DNA from: Nocardia salmonicida NBRC 13393
GTDB taxonomy: Bacteria; Actinomycetota; Actinomycetes; Mycobacteriales; Mycobacteriaceae
DNA length: 64,000 nt
Direction: 5' to 3'
Assembly (NCBI RefSeq): GCF_001613085.1
Contig: NZ_BDBR01000015.1
Span: 1-64,000 of the forward strand
The notes below the pieces were generated by a model, which did not search any database, had not been told where the DNA came from, and saw only the letters and a list, made by a program, of their open reading frames with translations. Shown here one piece after another: positions 25,714 to 33,467 of this stretch. Every line of letters starts with the position of its first letter. Positions within the stretch are counted from its first letter, which is position 1. Both the position numbers and the translations under genes were made by a program.

Positions 25714-26139
25714 ATGACGCCCAATGCTCTCGCCCCTGAGGCTGACCGCCCCAGGGGCGAGAGCAATGTAGCCCCACAGGTCACCGCGTGCCGTCACCCC
25801 GGATCACTCGACTCCGCCCAGCCTCGCCCTCAACTGCGGATCGGGTGGTTTGGCACCAGCCTCATGCAACATCTCGAGGCCCACAATCCGCGCCTGCACT
25901 TTCAGACCGACCTGCCCGAAATCGGCGAGACCATCGAGGTCACCGAGCACCGCCACCGCGGCTACGTCACCGCCCTGATCACTCACTGGCAGACCGTCTA
26001 CCCCTGGGTCACCATCACCTCCGACAACCACGGCGAAGGCGGCGCGACCTCCCGCGACGTCCTGACCAACCTGCGTGCCGCCATCGACGACGGCAGCTGG
26101 TGGGACCTGGCCGTGCTCGGCGTCGGCATCAACGACGTC
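25714..26139 (+). pseudogene. SGNH/GDSL hydrolase, 5' half (split by transposon)
   Basis: ATG at 25714. After a divergent leader, the GDSL-type block I IGWFGTSLMQHLEA (catalytic Ser region), then block II-III landmarks RGYVTAL, DNHGEGGATSRDVL and LGVGINDV are present. The frame then runs into foreign sequence and soon stops. The remainder (starting WRHHQGRLSEAVDLDEYEANL) is found 18.3 kb away at 44496-44963, in the same orientation. The catalytic Asp/His block is therefore separated from the Ser, so the enzyme is inactivated. Before insertion it was probably a cytoplasmic esterase or deacylase acting with the sugar operon. Confidence 0.88.
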
Positions 26140-26141
26140 TG

Positions 26142-26582
26142 TTCTCTAGCGAAATTCATCTGTTGTTCATCTGATTACAGGCGGGGGCGACGCCCCCGGG
26201 TTGCACGGTCTTCTTCGACGAGCGGTCAGGCAACAGTTCCGAACATGGCTTGGGTCTGCGGCGCTGTCAGGTGACAGGTGTCACCTATTCGAGCAGCAGG
26301 CCCTTCCTGTTGGTCGGCGTATACAGCCGGCCACCGATCTTCATGCCGATCACCGTCAGCGAACAGCTTGCGGGAGCCATCCGGCAGAAATCCAGCCTGC
26401 CCCTCTGCCACATACCTGACGCAGTCCTTTTTTATTGTGATCCACCAGCTGCGTCACCTGAGCTGGCGACGGACATCTGCAACTGGGAGGTGGAGGGGCA
26501 TGTTGCGTGGAAAAGGAACAGGCAGAACGAGATCCGGCGGTTCGCTTCGCGAGTGATCGCGACGATTCCGGAGACGGTGGGG
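26142..26582. other. Left end of transposon, no gene seen
   Basis: About 440 bases without a convincing reading frame. It contains the end motifs CTCTAGC (26144-26150) and ATCTGTTGT (26158-26166), and a perfect GGGGGCG-A-CGCCCCC hairpin at 26183-26197. A T6 run at about 26428-26434 could end transcription. It may serve recombinase binding. Confidence 0.5.
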
Positions 26583-27155
26583 TCATTGCTTGGTCGGGTG
26601 ATTCAGTCGTTGCCATTCCACGGCCCAGGCGGTGTTTCGGCGGCGGTCGACAAGCAGTCTGCCGCACCAGATCAGCAGGGCTGCCGTGAACCAGACTCCG
26701 CAAAGGACCGCCACGCCGGCTCCGACGCCCTCGAGTACGGCGTCGCTGGTCTGCCGGGGCGGGTCGACCGAGGTGCCGTCAGCGCCGATCCATACCGAAA
26801 CCCGTTCGCCGCGTTCGGCGGTGTGCGGTACGGAAGCGATGACGGTGTTGTCCTGCCCGTCGTGGTGCCACCGGACTGTGGCCTGGAACCGCCGCTCCGA
26901 TTTCAGGTGTACCGGATCGTCGGTGATCGTCACGGTGGCCAGTGTTTTCGTCGCGATGTCCGTCAGGATCCGGGCTCGCATACCGCTGTACGCCGCAGTT
27001 CCCACCGCCCCAGCGATCGGTACGACGACGATGCTGACAGCCACCAGCAGAGCTACCGTGAGACTCTCGAATCGCAAATGCGCATGCATCAGCGGGTTGG
27101 CGTTCCACGGCCGCATCCGCCAGATGCGGATCGGTGCCGAAGGGTAGCCAGACAT
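26583..27155 (-). CDS. Rv1733c-like two-helix membrane protein
   Basis: ATG at 27155 (GTG 27164 is an alternative); 190 residues. An N-terminal segment (NPLMHAHLRFESLTV) leads into a first membrane helix (about 30-55), an approximately 80-residue external domain with VTITDDPV, VRWHHDGQDNTVIASV and GERVSVWIGADG, and a second helix (about 140-165) with a short positively charged tail. This layout and the domain's motifs match the actinobacterial Rv1733c family; in M. tuberculosis the family member belongs to the dormancy regulon. The function is unknown. It is the first cargo gene from the left, reading outward. Confidence 0.75.
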   Translation of the reverse strand: MSGYPSAPIRIWRMRPWNANPLMHAHLRFESLTVALLVAVSIVVVPIAGAVGTAAYSGMRARILTDIATKTLATVTITDDPVHLKSERRFQATVRWHHDGQDNTVIASVPHTAERGERVSVWIGADGTSVDPPRQTSDAVLEGVGAGVAVLCGVWFTAALLIWCGRLLVDRRRNTAWAVEWQRLNHPTKQ

Positions 27156-27281
27156 CTCGCTCACCCGCTTTCGGTGAACTGGCTGTCCTCACGCGATCAC
27201 AATCGTTCTGCTTCGAGTATCCCATACCGGGTTGTTCGAACCGTGAATACGGCCGGTCACATCGGCAGGAGGGCGATCTCG

Positions 27282-28262
27282 TCAGTCCGGCTTTTCCGTG
27301 GCATTGAGCGCATCGGGCCGTGTGGGCTCTTCCGGAAGCGGTCGACGGATGCTGAGCACCACCGAGATCGTCAGCACGACCACGATGACTCCCAGGCTGA
27401 CCAGCGACGGAATCTCCGGCACCGCGGTGCTGATCGTTTTGTGGGCGGCCTGGAGCATCAGCTTCACACCGATGAACGCCAGAATGATCGCAAGACCGGT
27501 CGACAGATAGTGGAAGCGCTCGAGCATCCCGGAGAGCAGGAAGTACAGGGCACGCAATCCGAGGATGGCGAAAGCGTTGCTGGAGTACACGATCAGCGGG
27601 TCGTCACTCACCGCCAGCACCGCGGGCACGCTGTCGACGGCGAATACGATATCGGCCGCCTCGATGGCGGCGACCACGACCAGCAGGGGTGTGGCTACCC
27701 ATTTGCCAGCCGACCGGACGAAGAAGCGCGCGCCGGAATACTCCTCCTGGACCGGTATGACCTTACGTACGAGCCGCACCGCCATGCTCTTGCCCGGATC
27801 GTAGGTCTCTTCGTTATTTTTGAGAAGTTTGTAGGCGCTGTAGAGCAGGATCGCAGCGAATACGAACAGGACCACGGTGAACCGCTGCACCACGGCGACC
27901 CCGAGGAGCAGGAATATTCCGCGGAAGACTAACGCGCCCAGAACACCCAGGAAAAGCACCCGGTGCTGATACTCGCGGGGCACATTGAAGTACCCGAAGA
28001 TCAAGGCGAAGACGAAGAGGTTGTCGACAGACAAGCTCTTCTCGAGCAGCCAGGCAGTAGTGAACTCCACCGAGGCGGTCGGACTCACCGACACCGCGAC
28101 GAGCACGGCGAAGACCAGCGATAGACCGACCCACAGCACACTCCACCGGAGCGCTTCCTTGAAGCCGATCACGTGCGGACCGCGGTGCGCCACGAGATCG
28201 ACCAGCAGACCGGCGATCACGGTCGCGCCGAACACCGCCCAGAGCCAAAGTGGAACGTCCAT
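27282..28262 (-). CDS. TerC/Alx-family integral membrane protein
   Basis: ATG at 28262; 326 residues, mostly hydrophobic, about nine helices. Typical TerC features are EKSLSVDNLFVFALIF, with acidic and polar residues inside a helix, and the second half-repeat AAIEAADIVFAVDSVPAVLAV. Between the halves is a charged loop with VIPVQEEYSGARFF. Alx/TerC proteins are linked to manganese export and metal loading and to alkaline pH or redox stress. A possible link to the carbon-uptake cargo is pH or metal homeostasis. I looked for a yybP-ykoY manganese riboswitch in the 125 bases upstream and did not recognise one. Confidence 0.9.
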   Translation of the reverse strand: MDVPLWLWAVFGATVIAGLLVDLVAHRGPHVIGFKEALRWSVLWVGLSLVFAVLVAVSVSPTASVEFTTAWLLEKSLSVDNLFVFALIFGYFNVPREYQHRVLFLGVLGALVFRGIFLLLGVAVVQRFTVVLFVFAAILLYSAYKLLKNNEETYDPGKSMAVRLVRKVIPVQEEYSGARFFVRSAGKWVATPLLVVVAAIEAADIVFAVDSVPAVLAVSDDPLIVYSSNAFAILGLRALYFLLSGMLERFHYLSTGLAIILAFIGVKLMLQAAHKTISTAVPEIPSLVSLGVIVVVLTISVVLSIRRPLPEEPTRPDALNATEKPD

Positions 28263-28387
28263 GAGTTTGTCTTCCTCGCGTCTATTGCTCGGTATGCAGT
28301 TCGGTCGTGCTCAACTCGCTCCGACTCGGGCTCGCGGCCCATCGGGTGCGCGCAAATAATCGGTGGCGGTGTGGATTCAGGTGGGTG

Positions 28388-29242
28388 TCAGGGGTTGCAG
28401 AAGGGGCAGCCCGCGGGGTCGGCGAGTTCGTGACGCTCGATTCTGGTGCGGTGTTCGCAGCGGGCGCAGCCGTGGATGTCGGTGGCTGGCTGCGGGGTGG
28501 CGGTGAAGCAGAACCTGCAGGGGAGGCCGGGTTCGGTGGCGACGCGACCGAACCCGGGGGCGCCGCAGCTCTGGCAGAACCGGTCGAGGCGTTCGGCCAG
28601 TTCGGTGGCCAGTCGGGCGATGCTGCGCATGCGGGTGGGGTTGAGGTGGGCGCGCATGTCGGTTTCGATGCGCGCGTGCCCGTCCGAGGACGCCGCCGCG
28701 CAGCAGGCGAGGGCCGCGGCGAGAGCGGAGCTGGTGCGGATGCCTTTGTAGAGTGGTTCGTCGGTTGGGGCGATGTTCGGCCGCACGATCACCGCGTGGC
28801 TGCCGAATTGGACGGATTGCAGGAACTGTGAGGTTTGTTCGTCGAGTTGATCGGTGACGGTGTGGTCGAAGTTGGTGTCACACTCGAGATGGTGCACGAC
28901 GAGTTCGAGGCCGAGGTCCTCGTCGACGAAGGCGAGGATTTCCAGTCCTGCGGGGATGAATCCAGCGATGGGGTGGGGGCCGAAGGCGCCTTCGGAGGCC
29001 AGGCCACGGGGCAGTCCCAGGGCCTGCATGGCGAGGCGGGCTTTCCTCAGCGCTGTCTCGCGTGGTGGTGCCGGGCGTTCGATCTCGCCGGTGAAGGTGC
29101 CCAGTTGGTCGGTGTCGACCTCGGTGGCGACCTGGACCATCAGGCCGGGCCGTTCGGCCAGGGCGGCGGCCAGCACACGCTCCTTGCCGTGTTTGGTGGC
29201 CAGGGCGACGTCACGGTCGCGGTAGGGGTGTGGTGCGCTCAT
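28388..29242 (-). CDS. DUF6671-like protein with C-terminal zinc ribbons
   Basis: ATG at 29242 overlaps the stop of the small winged-helix gene upstream (ATGA), so they form one unit. 284 residues. The N-terminus ALATKHGKE and the ASEGAFGPHP block match actinobacterial DUF6671 proteins. The last 60 residues hold CQSCG, CRFC, CARC and CPFC pairs, enough for two zinc ribbons. It is predicted to be soluble. Its function is unknown; the ribbons suggest zinc sensing or nucleic-acid or protein contacts. Confidence 0.65.
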   Translation of the reverse strand: MSAPHPYRDRDVALATKHGKERVLAAALAERPGLMVQVATEVDTDQLGTFTGEIERPAPPRETALRKARLAMQALGLPRGLASEGAFGPHPIAGFIPAGLEILAFVDEDLGLELVVHHLECDTNFDHTVTDQLDEQTSQFLQSVQFGSHAVIVRPNIAPTDEPLYKGIRTSSALAAALACCAAASSDGHARIETDMRAHLNPTRMRSIARLATELAERLDRFCQSCGAPGFGRVATEPGLPCRFCFTATPQPATDIHGCARCEHRTRIERHELADPAGCPFCNP

Positions 29243-29541
29243 GCGCTACGGCCGGGGGCGGTCTTCGGCTCGGAGGTCAGGACGCTGAGGATTTCCCCTA
29301 CCGCGTGGTCGCGTTCGAGGGGGTGCCGCAGTGGCAGTTCCTGGTTCAATCGGTAGCGGTTGCGGCGCCCGTCGCGGACGCGGTCGAGGTAGCCTGCCTG
29401 TTCCAGTTCGGCCACGATCCGCTGGGCCGCGCGTTCGGTGATGCCGACCGCGTCGGCGACGTCGCGTAGCCGCATCCCGGGGTCTTGCGCGATGCACAGC
29501 AAGACGTGCGCATGGTTGGTGAGAAACGTCCAGTCCGCCAC
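29239..29541 (-). CDS. Small winged-helix regulator, paralog of 30736-31656
   Basis: GTG at 29541, chosen by analogy with the paralog (both start VxDWTFLTNH). 100 residues: a winged helix-turn-helix with LRDVADAVGITERAAQRIVAE as recognition region and YLDRVRDGRRNRYRLN as the wing. It closely resembles the N-terminal domain of the longer regulator at 30736-31656. It is translationally coupled to the DUF6671-like gene. Both paralogs share a conserved block in their upstream DNA, suggesting they bind the same operator. Confidence 0.75.
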   Translation of the reverse strand: MADWTFLTNHAHVLLCIAQDPGMRLRDVADAVGITERAAQRIVAELEQAGYLDRVRDGRRNRYRLNQELPLRHPLERDHAVGEILSVLTSEPKTAPGRSA

Positions 29542-29650
29542 CGTGATCACCCTACAATCTACGATCCCTGTTTGCCATTTTGTCTTACGTGAATTGATTT
29601 GCGCATGTGATTGGTCGCGCTCGCCTCGCGTCGTTGCCACGGCTCTTCTC

Positions 29651-30739
29651 CTACTCGGCGCATGTGCTGGTCGACGCGGTTCCCGTGGGGCGCGGGGCGG
29701 ATGCGCGGGTGAGGCGGTCCGCGATGGCCAGACCGACACCCGCGCGGGTGGGGAGTGAGGCGATGACGACCTCGCAGCCGTGATGATCGAATTCGCGCAG
29801 GAGTCGATACAGATCGCGGGCGTAGTCGCCGATTGCCGTCGGCACCTCGATCACCAGCGCGCTGCCGGTGATGGTTGATGCCGTACTCGCGGGTGGTCGC
29901 AAGACTCCGACTCTCCGGCCGTGCGACTGCTGTCGATGGGCCTCGGCGACGACCTCGCTCTCCTCGACCAGGACCACGCGCGCGCGGGGGGCGTAATGCG
30001 ACGGATGCTGCCCGGGTGCGCGGTGCCCGCGTGACGGTGTGGTTGTTCGGAGCGGCCGGCCCAGTGCCTGGGCGAGATCGTCCACCCCGACCGCGCCCGG
30101 GCGGAGCAGGATCGGCTCGTCGCCGGTGACGTCGATGATCGTCGATTCGATCCCGACCGGGCAGGGGCCGCCGTCGAGGATGAGGTCCACGGCGGGGCCG
30201 AGTTCGTCGGCGACGTGTTCGGCGCTGGTGCAGCTGAGGGCACCGAAACGGTTGGCCGACGGCGCCGCGATCGCCCCGCCGAATGCGGTGAGCAGGCGCT
30301 GGGCGACGGGATGATGCGGGACCCGCACCGCGACGGTGTCGCATCCACCGGTGACAACGGACGGAATGCGGGGACTACGCGGCAGGACCAGGGTGAGCGG
30401 GCCCGGCCAGAACCATTCGGCGAGCACCCGAGCGTAACCCGGAATACCGGTGACCCAGTCGCCGAGCTGGCCGGCGTCGGCGAGATGCACGATCAGCGGG
30501 TGTGTCACGGGCCGCCGCTTGACCTCGAAGACTCGGCGGACCGCCTCGGCGTTCTCAGCATCGGCACCGAGCCCGTACACGGTCTCGGTTGGGAAGACGA
30601 CCAGACCGCCTCGGCGCAGAATCTCCGCAGCGCCGCGGACGCCCCCTGGCGCCTGGGCCGAAGCGGGCCGGGCGACGGTGGCCGCGCGGGAGATCGTCCC
30701 AGGGGTGGCGAGTGTCGGCGGTCGGGCTGTGTGCGTCAT
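29651..30739 (-). CDS. L-threonylcarbamoyladenylate synthase (Sua5 type)
   Basis: ATG at 30739 overlaps the stop of the upstream regulator (ATGA). 362 residues. The YrdC domain is clear: GGLVVFPTETVYGLGADA (about 45-62), KRRPVTHPLIVHL with the substrate-binding KRR/P, and SANRFGALSCT. A C-terminal Sua5 domain follows, with PGQHPSHYAPRARVVLV. The enzyme makes threonylcarbamoyl-AMP from threonine, ATP and bicarbonate, the first step of the t6A modification of ANN-decoding tRNAs. The host must already carry an essential copy, so this is an extra, transposon-borne paralog. It sits beside a bicarbonate uptake system, which supplies one of its substrates. Confidence 0.9.
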   Translation of the reverse strand: MTHTARPPTLATPGTISRAATVARPASAQAPGGVRGAAEILRRGGLVVFPTETVYGLGADAENAEAVRRVFEVKRRPVTHPLIVHLADAGQLGDWVTGIPGYARVLAEWFWPGPLTLVLPRSPRIPSVVTGGCDTVAVRVPHHPVAQRLLTAFGGAIAAPSANRFGALSCTSAEHVADELGPAVDLILDGGPCPVGIESTIIDVTGDEPILLRPGAVGVDDLAQALGRPLRTTTPSRGHRAPGQHPSHYAPRARVVLVEESEVVAEAHRQQSHGRRVGVLRPPASTASTITGSALVIEVPTAIGDYARDLYRLLREFDHHGCEVVIASLPTRAGVGLAIADRLTRASAPRPTGTASTSTCAE

Positions 30740-31656
30740 CGGTCGATCCCGGAGTAGGTGATCAGCCCCTGGATGCCCTGATCGTCGTCGACGACGAACC
30801 ACCGATCGGCCACCAGACGCGGATGGCGGGCACGCAGATCCGCGACCTCGGCGGCCACGAACTTCGAGGGGCGGCTCGCGGCGAAGCTGGGGTAGAAGAT
30901 GCCGCCCGAGCGCGACCCTCGCGGCTCGGAGGTAGCCGCGACGAACGTGTCGAGGACGTGCCGACGGGCCTGATCAGTGGTGTCGGTCGAACGCAGCAGG
31001 GGGCCGTCGATCCAGCACAGCGTCCACAGTCCCGACAGCGACACTGACCTGCGGACCCCAACCATGGCCTCACCCATGGCCGCCTGGGCCACCTCGCCGT
31101 GGGCCGCCGCGGGGGTGGCCGCGGGGGTGGCCGACTCGTAGTGCAGCCATTCGGGCAGTCCCTCCTCGAGGTCGCTGCGGACCCAGATACCCAGCAACGT
31201 GCTGTCGTGCCGACTGGCCGGCGAGAGACTCTCACGCAGGTGGTTCAGGTAGTCGTTCACCGCGGACACGGCCGCGTCAAGATCGTCGACGCTGCGCACC
31301 AGCAGCACCGTCCACGCCGATGTCGTGCCGACCAGCCGCGGCTCCAGTCGAGCCACCGAGGCCACGGACTCGTCATCTCCGGTGGGGTGGTCGAGCAGGT
31401 CGAGGACCTCGCCCACGGCGACGTCCCGATCCGTCCGTGGTCGGAACGGCAGCTCGCCGTTGAGGCGATAGCGATCGGTCAGACCGTCACGCTTGCGCTC
31501 GAGGTACCCCGCGCGTTCGAGTTCGGTGATTATGCGCCGGGTCGCCCGCTCGGTGATGCCGACCTCGTCGGCGATCTGGGGCACCCGCATCTGATCGTCG
31601 CGGGCGATGCACAGCAGCACCCGCCCGTGGTTGGTGAGAAACGTCCAGTCCGTCAC
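30736..31656 (-). CDS. Winged-helix regulator with a C-terminal sensor-like domain
   Basis: GTG at 31656; 306 residues. The first about 95 residues are the winged-helix domain shared with 29239-29541 (IADEVGITERATRRIITELE, then YLERKRDGLTDRYRLN). The C-terminal about 200 residues (WTVLLVRSVDDLDAAVSAVNDYL, LGIWVRSDLEEGLPEWL, WFVVDDDQGIQGLITYSG) are not recognised. The C-terminal piece suggests ligand or protein sensing. The gene is divergent from dabB with a 224-base shared promoter region, so control of carbon uptake is likely; it is also the first gene of the unit that includes sua5. Confidence 0.75.
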   Translation of the reverse strand: MTDWTFLTNHGRVLLCIARDDQMRVPQIADEVGITERATRRIITELERAGYLERKRDGLTDRYRLNGELPFRPRTDRDVAVGEVLDLLDHPTGDDESVASVARLEPRLVGTTSAWTVLLVRSVDDLDAAVSAVNDYLNHLRESLSPASRHDSTLLGIWVRSDLEEGLPEWLHYESATPAATPAAAHGEVAQAAMGEAMVGVRRSVSLSGLWTLCWIDGPLLRSTDTTDQARRHVLDTFVAATSEPRGSRSGGIFYPSFAASRPSKFVAAEVADLRARHPRLVADRWFVVDDDQGIQGLITYSGIDR

Positions 31657-31880
31657 GCATCGAACGCTACAACATGCGACAGTGATTTACCACATCGGAA
31701 TACGTGTTTTAGATTTCGTGTATCTTGAATCGCGTTACGCCGTGATCGACGGCGTCCGATCGGGTTCCCCGACCGCTCCCGGCAATCCGGTGGCAACCGG
31801 GCCATGTTCGGTTGGTCGCCGGGAACAGGTGATCGCGTCGGTGAGTGATCAGCGGGTCGTCCGCTGGGAGGGAGAGGCCA

Positions 31881-33467
31881 GTGAGTGTGCTGCTGCTGGT
31901 ATCGGTGCTACTGCCGGCGATGACCGGCCCGCTGTTGCTCGCGGGATGGCGCACCGGTCGCTGCGGTGTCGCGGTGACGGCGTTCGCTGCCGTGTCGGCT
32001 GTCGTGGTCGCCATGGAGGTGGCGGTGCGCGGCCCGGTCGCCGCGGTCATGACCACCGGCCCGGAGGGGTCGGCGGTGGCCGGGTTCTATGCCGACCGGG
32101 TGTCGGTGCTGTTATTGCTTCTGGTGCTGGGTGTCAGTGCCGTGGTGCAGGGTTTCGCCACGAGATACCTGCGCGGAGACGCTCGGGCGGACCGCTTCGC
32201 CGCGCTGACCGGGTTGCTCACCACGGCGACCGCGGCGATGGTCACCGCCGCCACGCTGATCGGGCTGGCCGTGGCCTGGTCGATAGTCGGCATCGGGCTG
32301 TGGTGGCTGTTGCGGGTGTACCGCGCCGATGCGTGGGTACCGGTGGCGGTCGCGCGGACCGCACGCATGGTGCTCGTCGGCGACATCGCGCTGTGGACGG
32401 CGGTGATCGTGGCCACCGTGCAGTGGGGGAACGTGGACCTGCGCGCTCTCGAGCTGCCGACGACGACATCGGCGGCGGGTCCGATCATCGCGGGAGCGCT
32501 CGTGATCGCGGCGGTGGCTCGCTCCGCGCTGGTCCCTATGGCGGGATGGCTTCCGGCCACCATCTCCGCGCCGACACCGCTGTCGGCTCTGCTGCACGCC
32601 GGCATCGTCAACGGGGGCGGCGTGCTGCTGCTGCGGTTGCACCCGATGATCGACTCCTACGCCACGGCGACGGGTCTGGCCTTCCTCGCCGGCGCGCTCA
32701 CCGCCGTCTACGGCACCGCGCTCATGCTGACCCGGCCCGACGTGAAGTCCGCACTGGCCTACTCCACCGTCGGCCAGATGGGATTCATGGTGATGACATG
32801 CGCTCTCGGCGCCTACTCCGCCGCGCTGTTCCACCTGATCGCACACGGCATGTACAAGGCCACGCTCTTCCTGGGGTCCGGGTCCGCGGTCGGCGACCAT
32901 CTCAGAGAACGCACCGCACCACCGCGACCACTGGGCAGCCCAGGTGTGCGGCGTGCCTTCGGAGCGCTCGCCCTCCTGGTGCCCACGGTGGCGCTCGCCG
33001 GTGCGGTGTGGCTGTGGGAATCGGTGTTCGGGCTCGCCCATTCCGGGACGGTGCTGCTGCTGGCGTTCGCGTGGGTGACGGGCACCCGCCTGGTGTGGGG
33101 CTGGGCCCGACGCGTGACGAAACCGGGGCCCGCCAGCGCGTTCATCGCGATGCTCATCGCGGTGATGGTCGCCTACCTCGGTGCGCTGTCGGTCTTCAGC
33201 ACCTTTACCGAACCCACGCTGCGGGCCGCGGGCCCCGCGGTAATGAGCGCGTGGACGCTGATCCCGGTCCTCGCGGTGGTCGCGGCGCTCACCACCGTCC
33301 GGGTCACCACCGTCCCCGCTCTGACCTCGCTGCACAAGACCCTGTACGTGGCGTGTCTGAGTCTCGGTGATCTCGGTCCGCGCGCTCGCAGGACCACGTT
33401 CACCAAGGGCGCGCGTCGCGTCGTGCCCACCAGATCGTTCGTTCCCGTTGTGGTAGGAGAATCATGA
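31881..33467 (+). CDS. dabB: DabB-like (NuoL/MrpA-type) proton-conducting membrane subunit
   Basis: GTG at 31881 lies behind a strong GGGAGGGAGAGG site. 528 residues, about 13 hydrophobic helices. The proton-channel landmarks of the NuoL family are present: ARSALVPMAGWLPATISAPTPLSALLHAG and KSALAYSTVGQMGFM, then FHLIAHGMYKATLFLGSG. It overlaps dabA by 4 bases. DabB is thought to use the proton gradient to drive DabA, which hydrates CO2 to bicarbonate inside the cell. The NuoL relatives of complex I occur in long nuo operons, which are absent here, so DabB is the better call. Confidence 0.88.
   Translation: MSVLLLVSVLLPAMTGPLLLAGWRTGRCGVAVTAFAAVSAVVVAMEVAVRGPVAAVMTTGPEGSAVAGFYADRVSVLLLLLVLGVSAVVQGFATRYLRGDARADRFAALTGLLTTATAAMVTAATLIGLAVAWSIVGIGLWWLLRVYRADAWVPVAVARTARMVLVGDIALWTAVIVATVQWGNVDLRALELPTTTSAAGPIIAGALVIAAVARSALVPMAGWLPATISAPTPLSALLHAGIVNGGGVLLLRLHPMIDSYATATGLAFLAGALTAVYGTALMLTRPDVKSALAYSTVGQMGFMVMTCALGAYSAALFHLIAHGMYKATLFLGSGSAVGDHLRERTAPPRPLGSPGVRRAFGALALLVPTVALAGAVWLWESVFGLAHSGTVLLLAFAWVTGTRLVWGWARRVTKPGPASAFIAMLIAVMVAYLGALSVFSTFTEPTLRAAGPAVMSAWTLIPVLAVVAALTTVRVTTVPALTSLHKTLYVACLSLGDLGPRARRTTFTKGARRVVPTRSFVPVVVGES

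Noticed and set aside
26250..27932. 560-codon rightward open frame over the Rv1733c-like and TerC genes
   Set aside because: It is the antisense of two well-supported leftward genes. Its translation is rich in Arg, His and Asp without any motif, as expected of a shadow frame in high-GC DNA.
28263..28387. Manganese (yybP-ykoY) riboswitch before the TerC/Alx gene
   Set aside because: Looked for because alx genes often have one; I could not see the conserved GGGGAGUA and ACCG-type loop sequences.
31607..33370. 587-codon rightward frame overlapping dabB
   Set aside because: Out-of-frame shadow of dabB; the translation is Arg/Gly/His-rich without hydrophobic helices.
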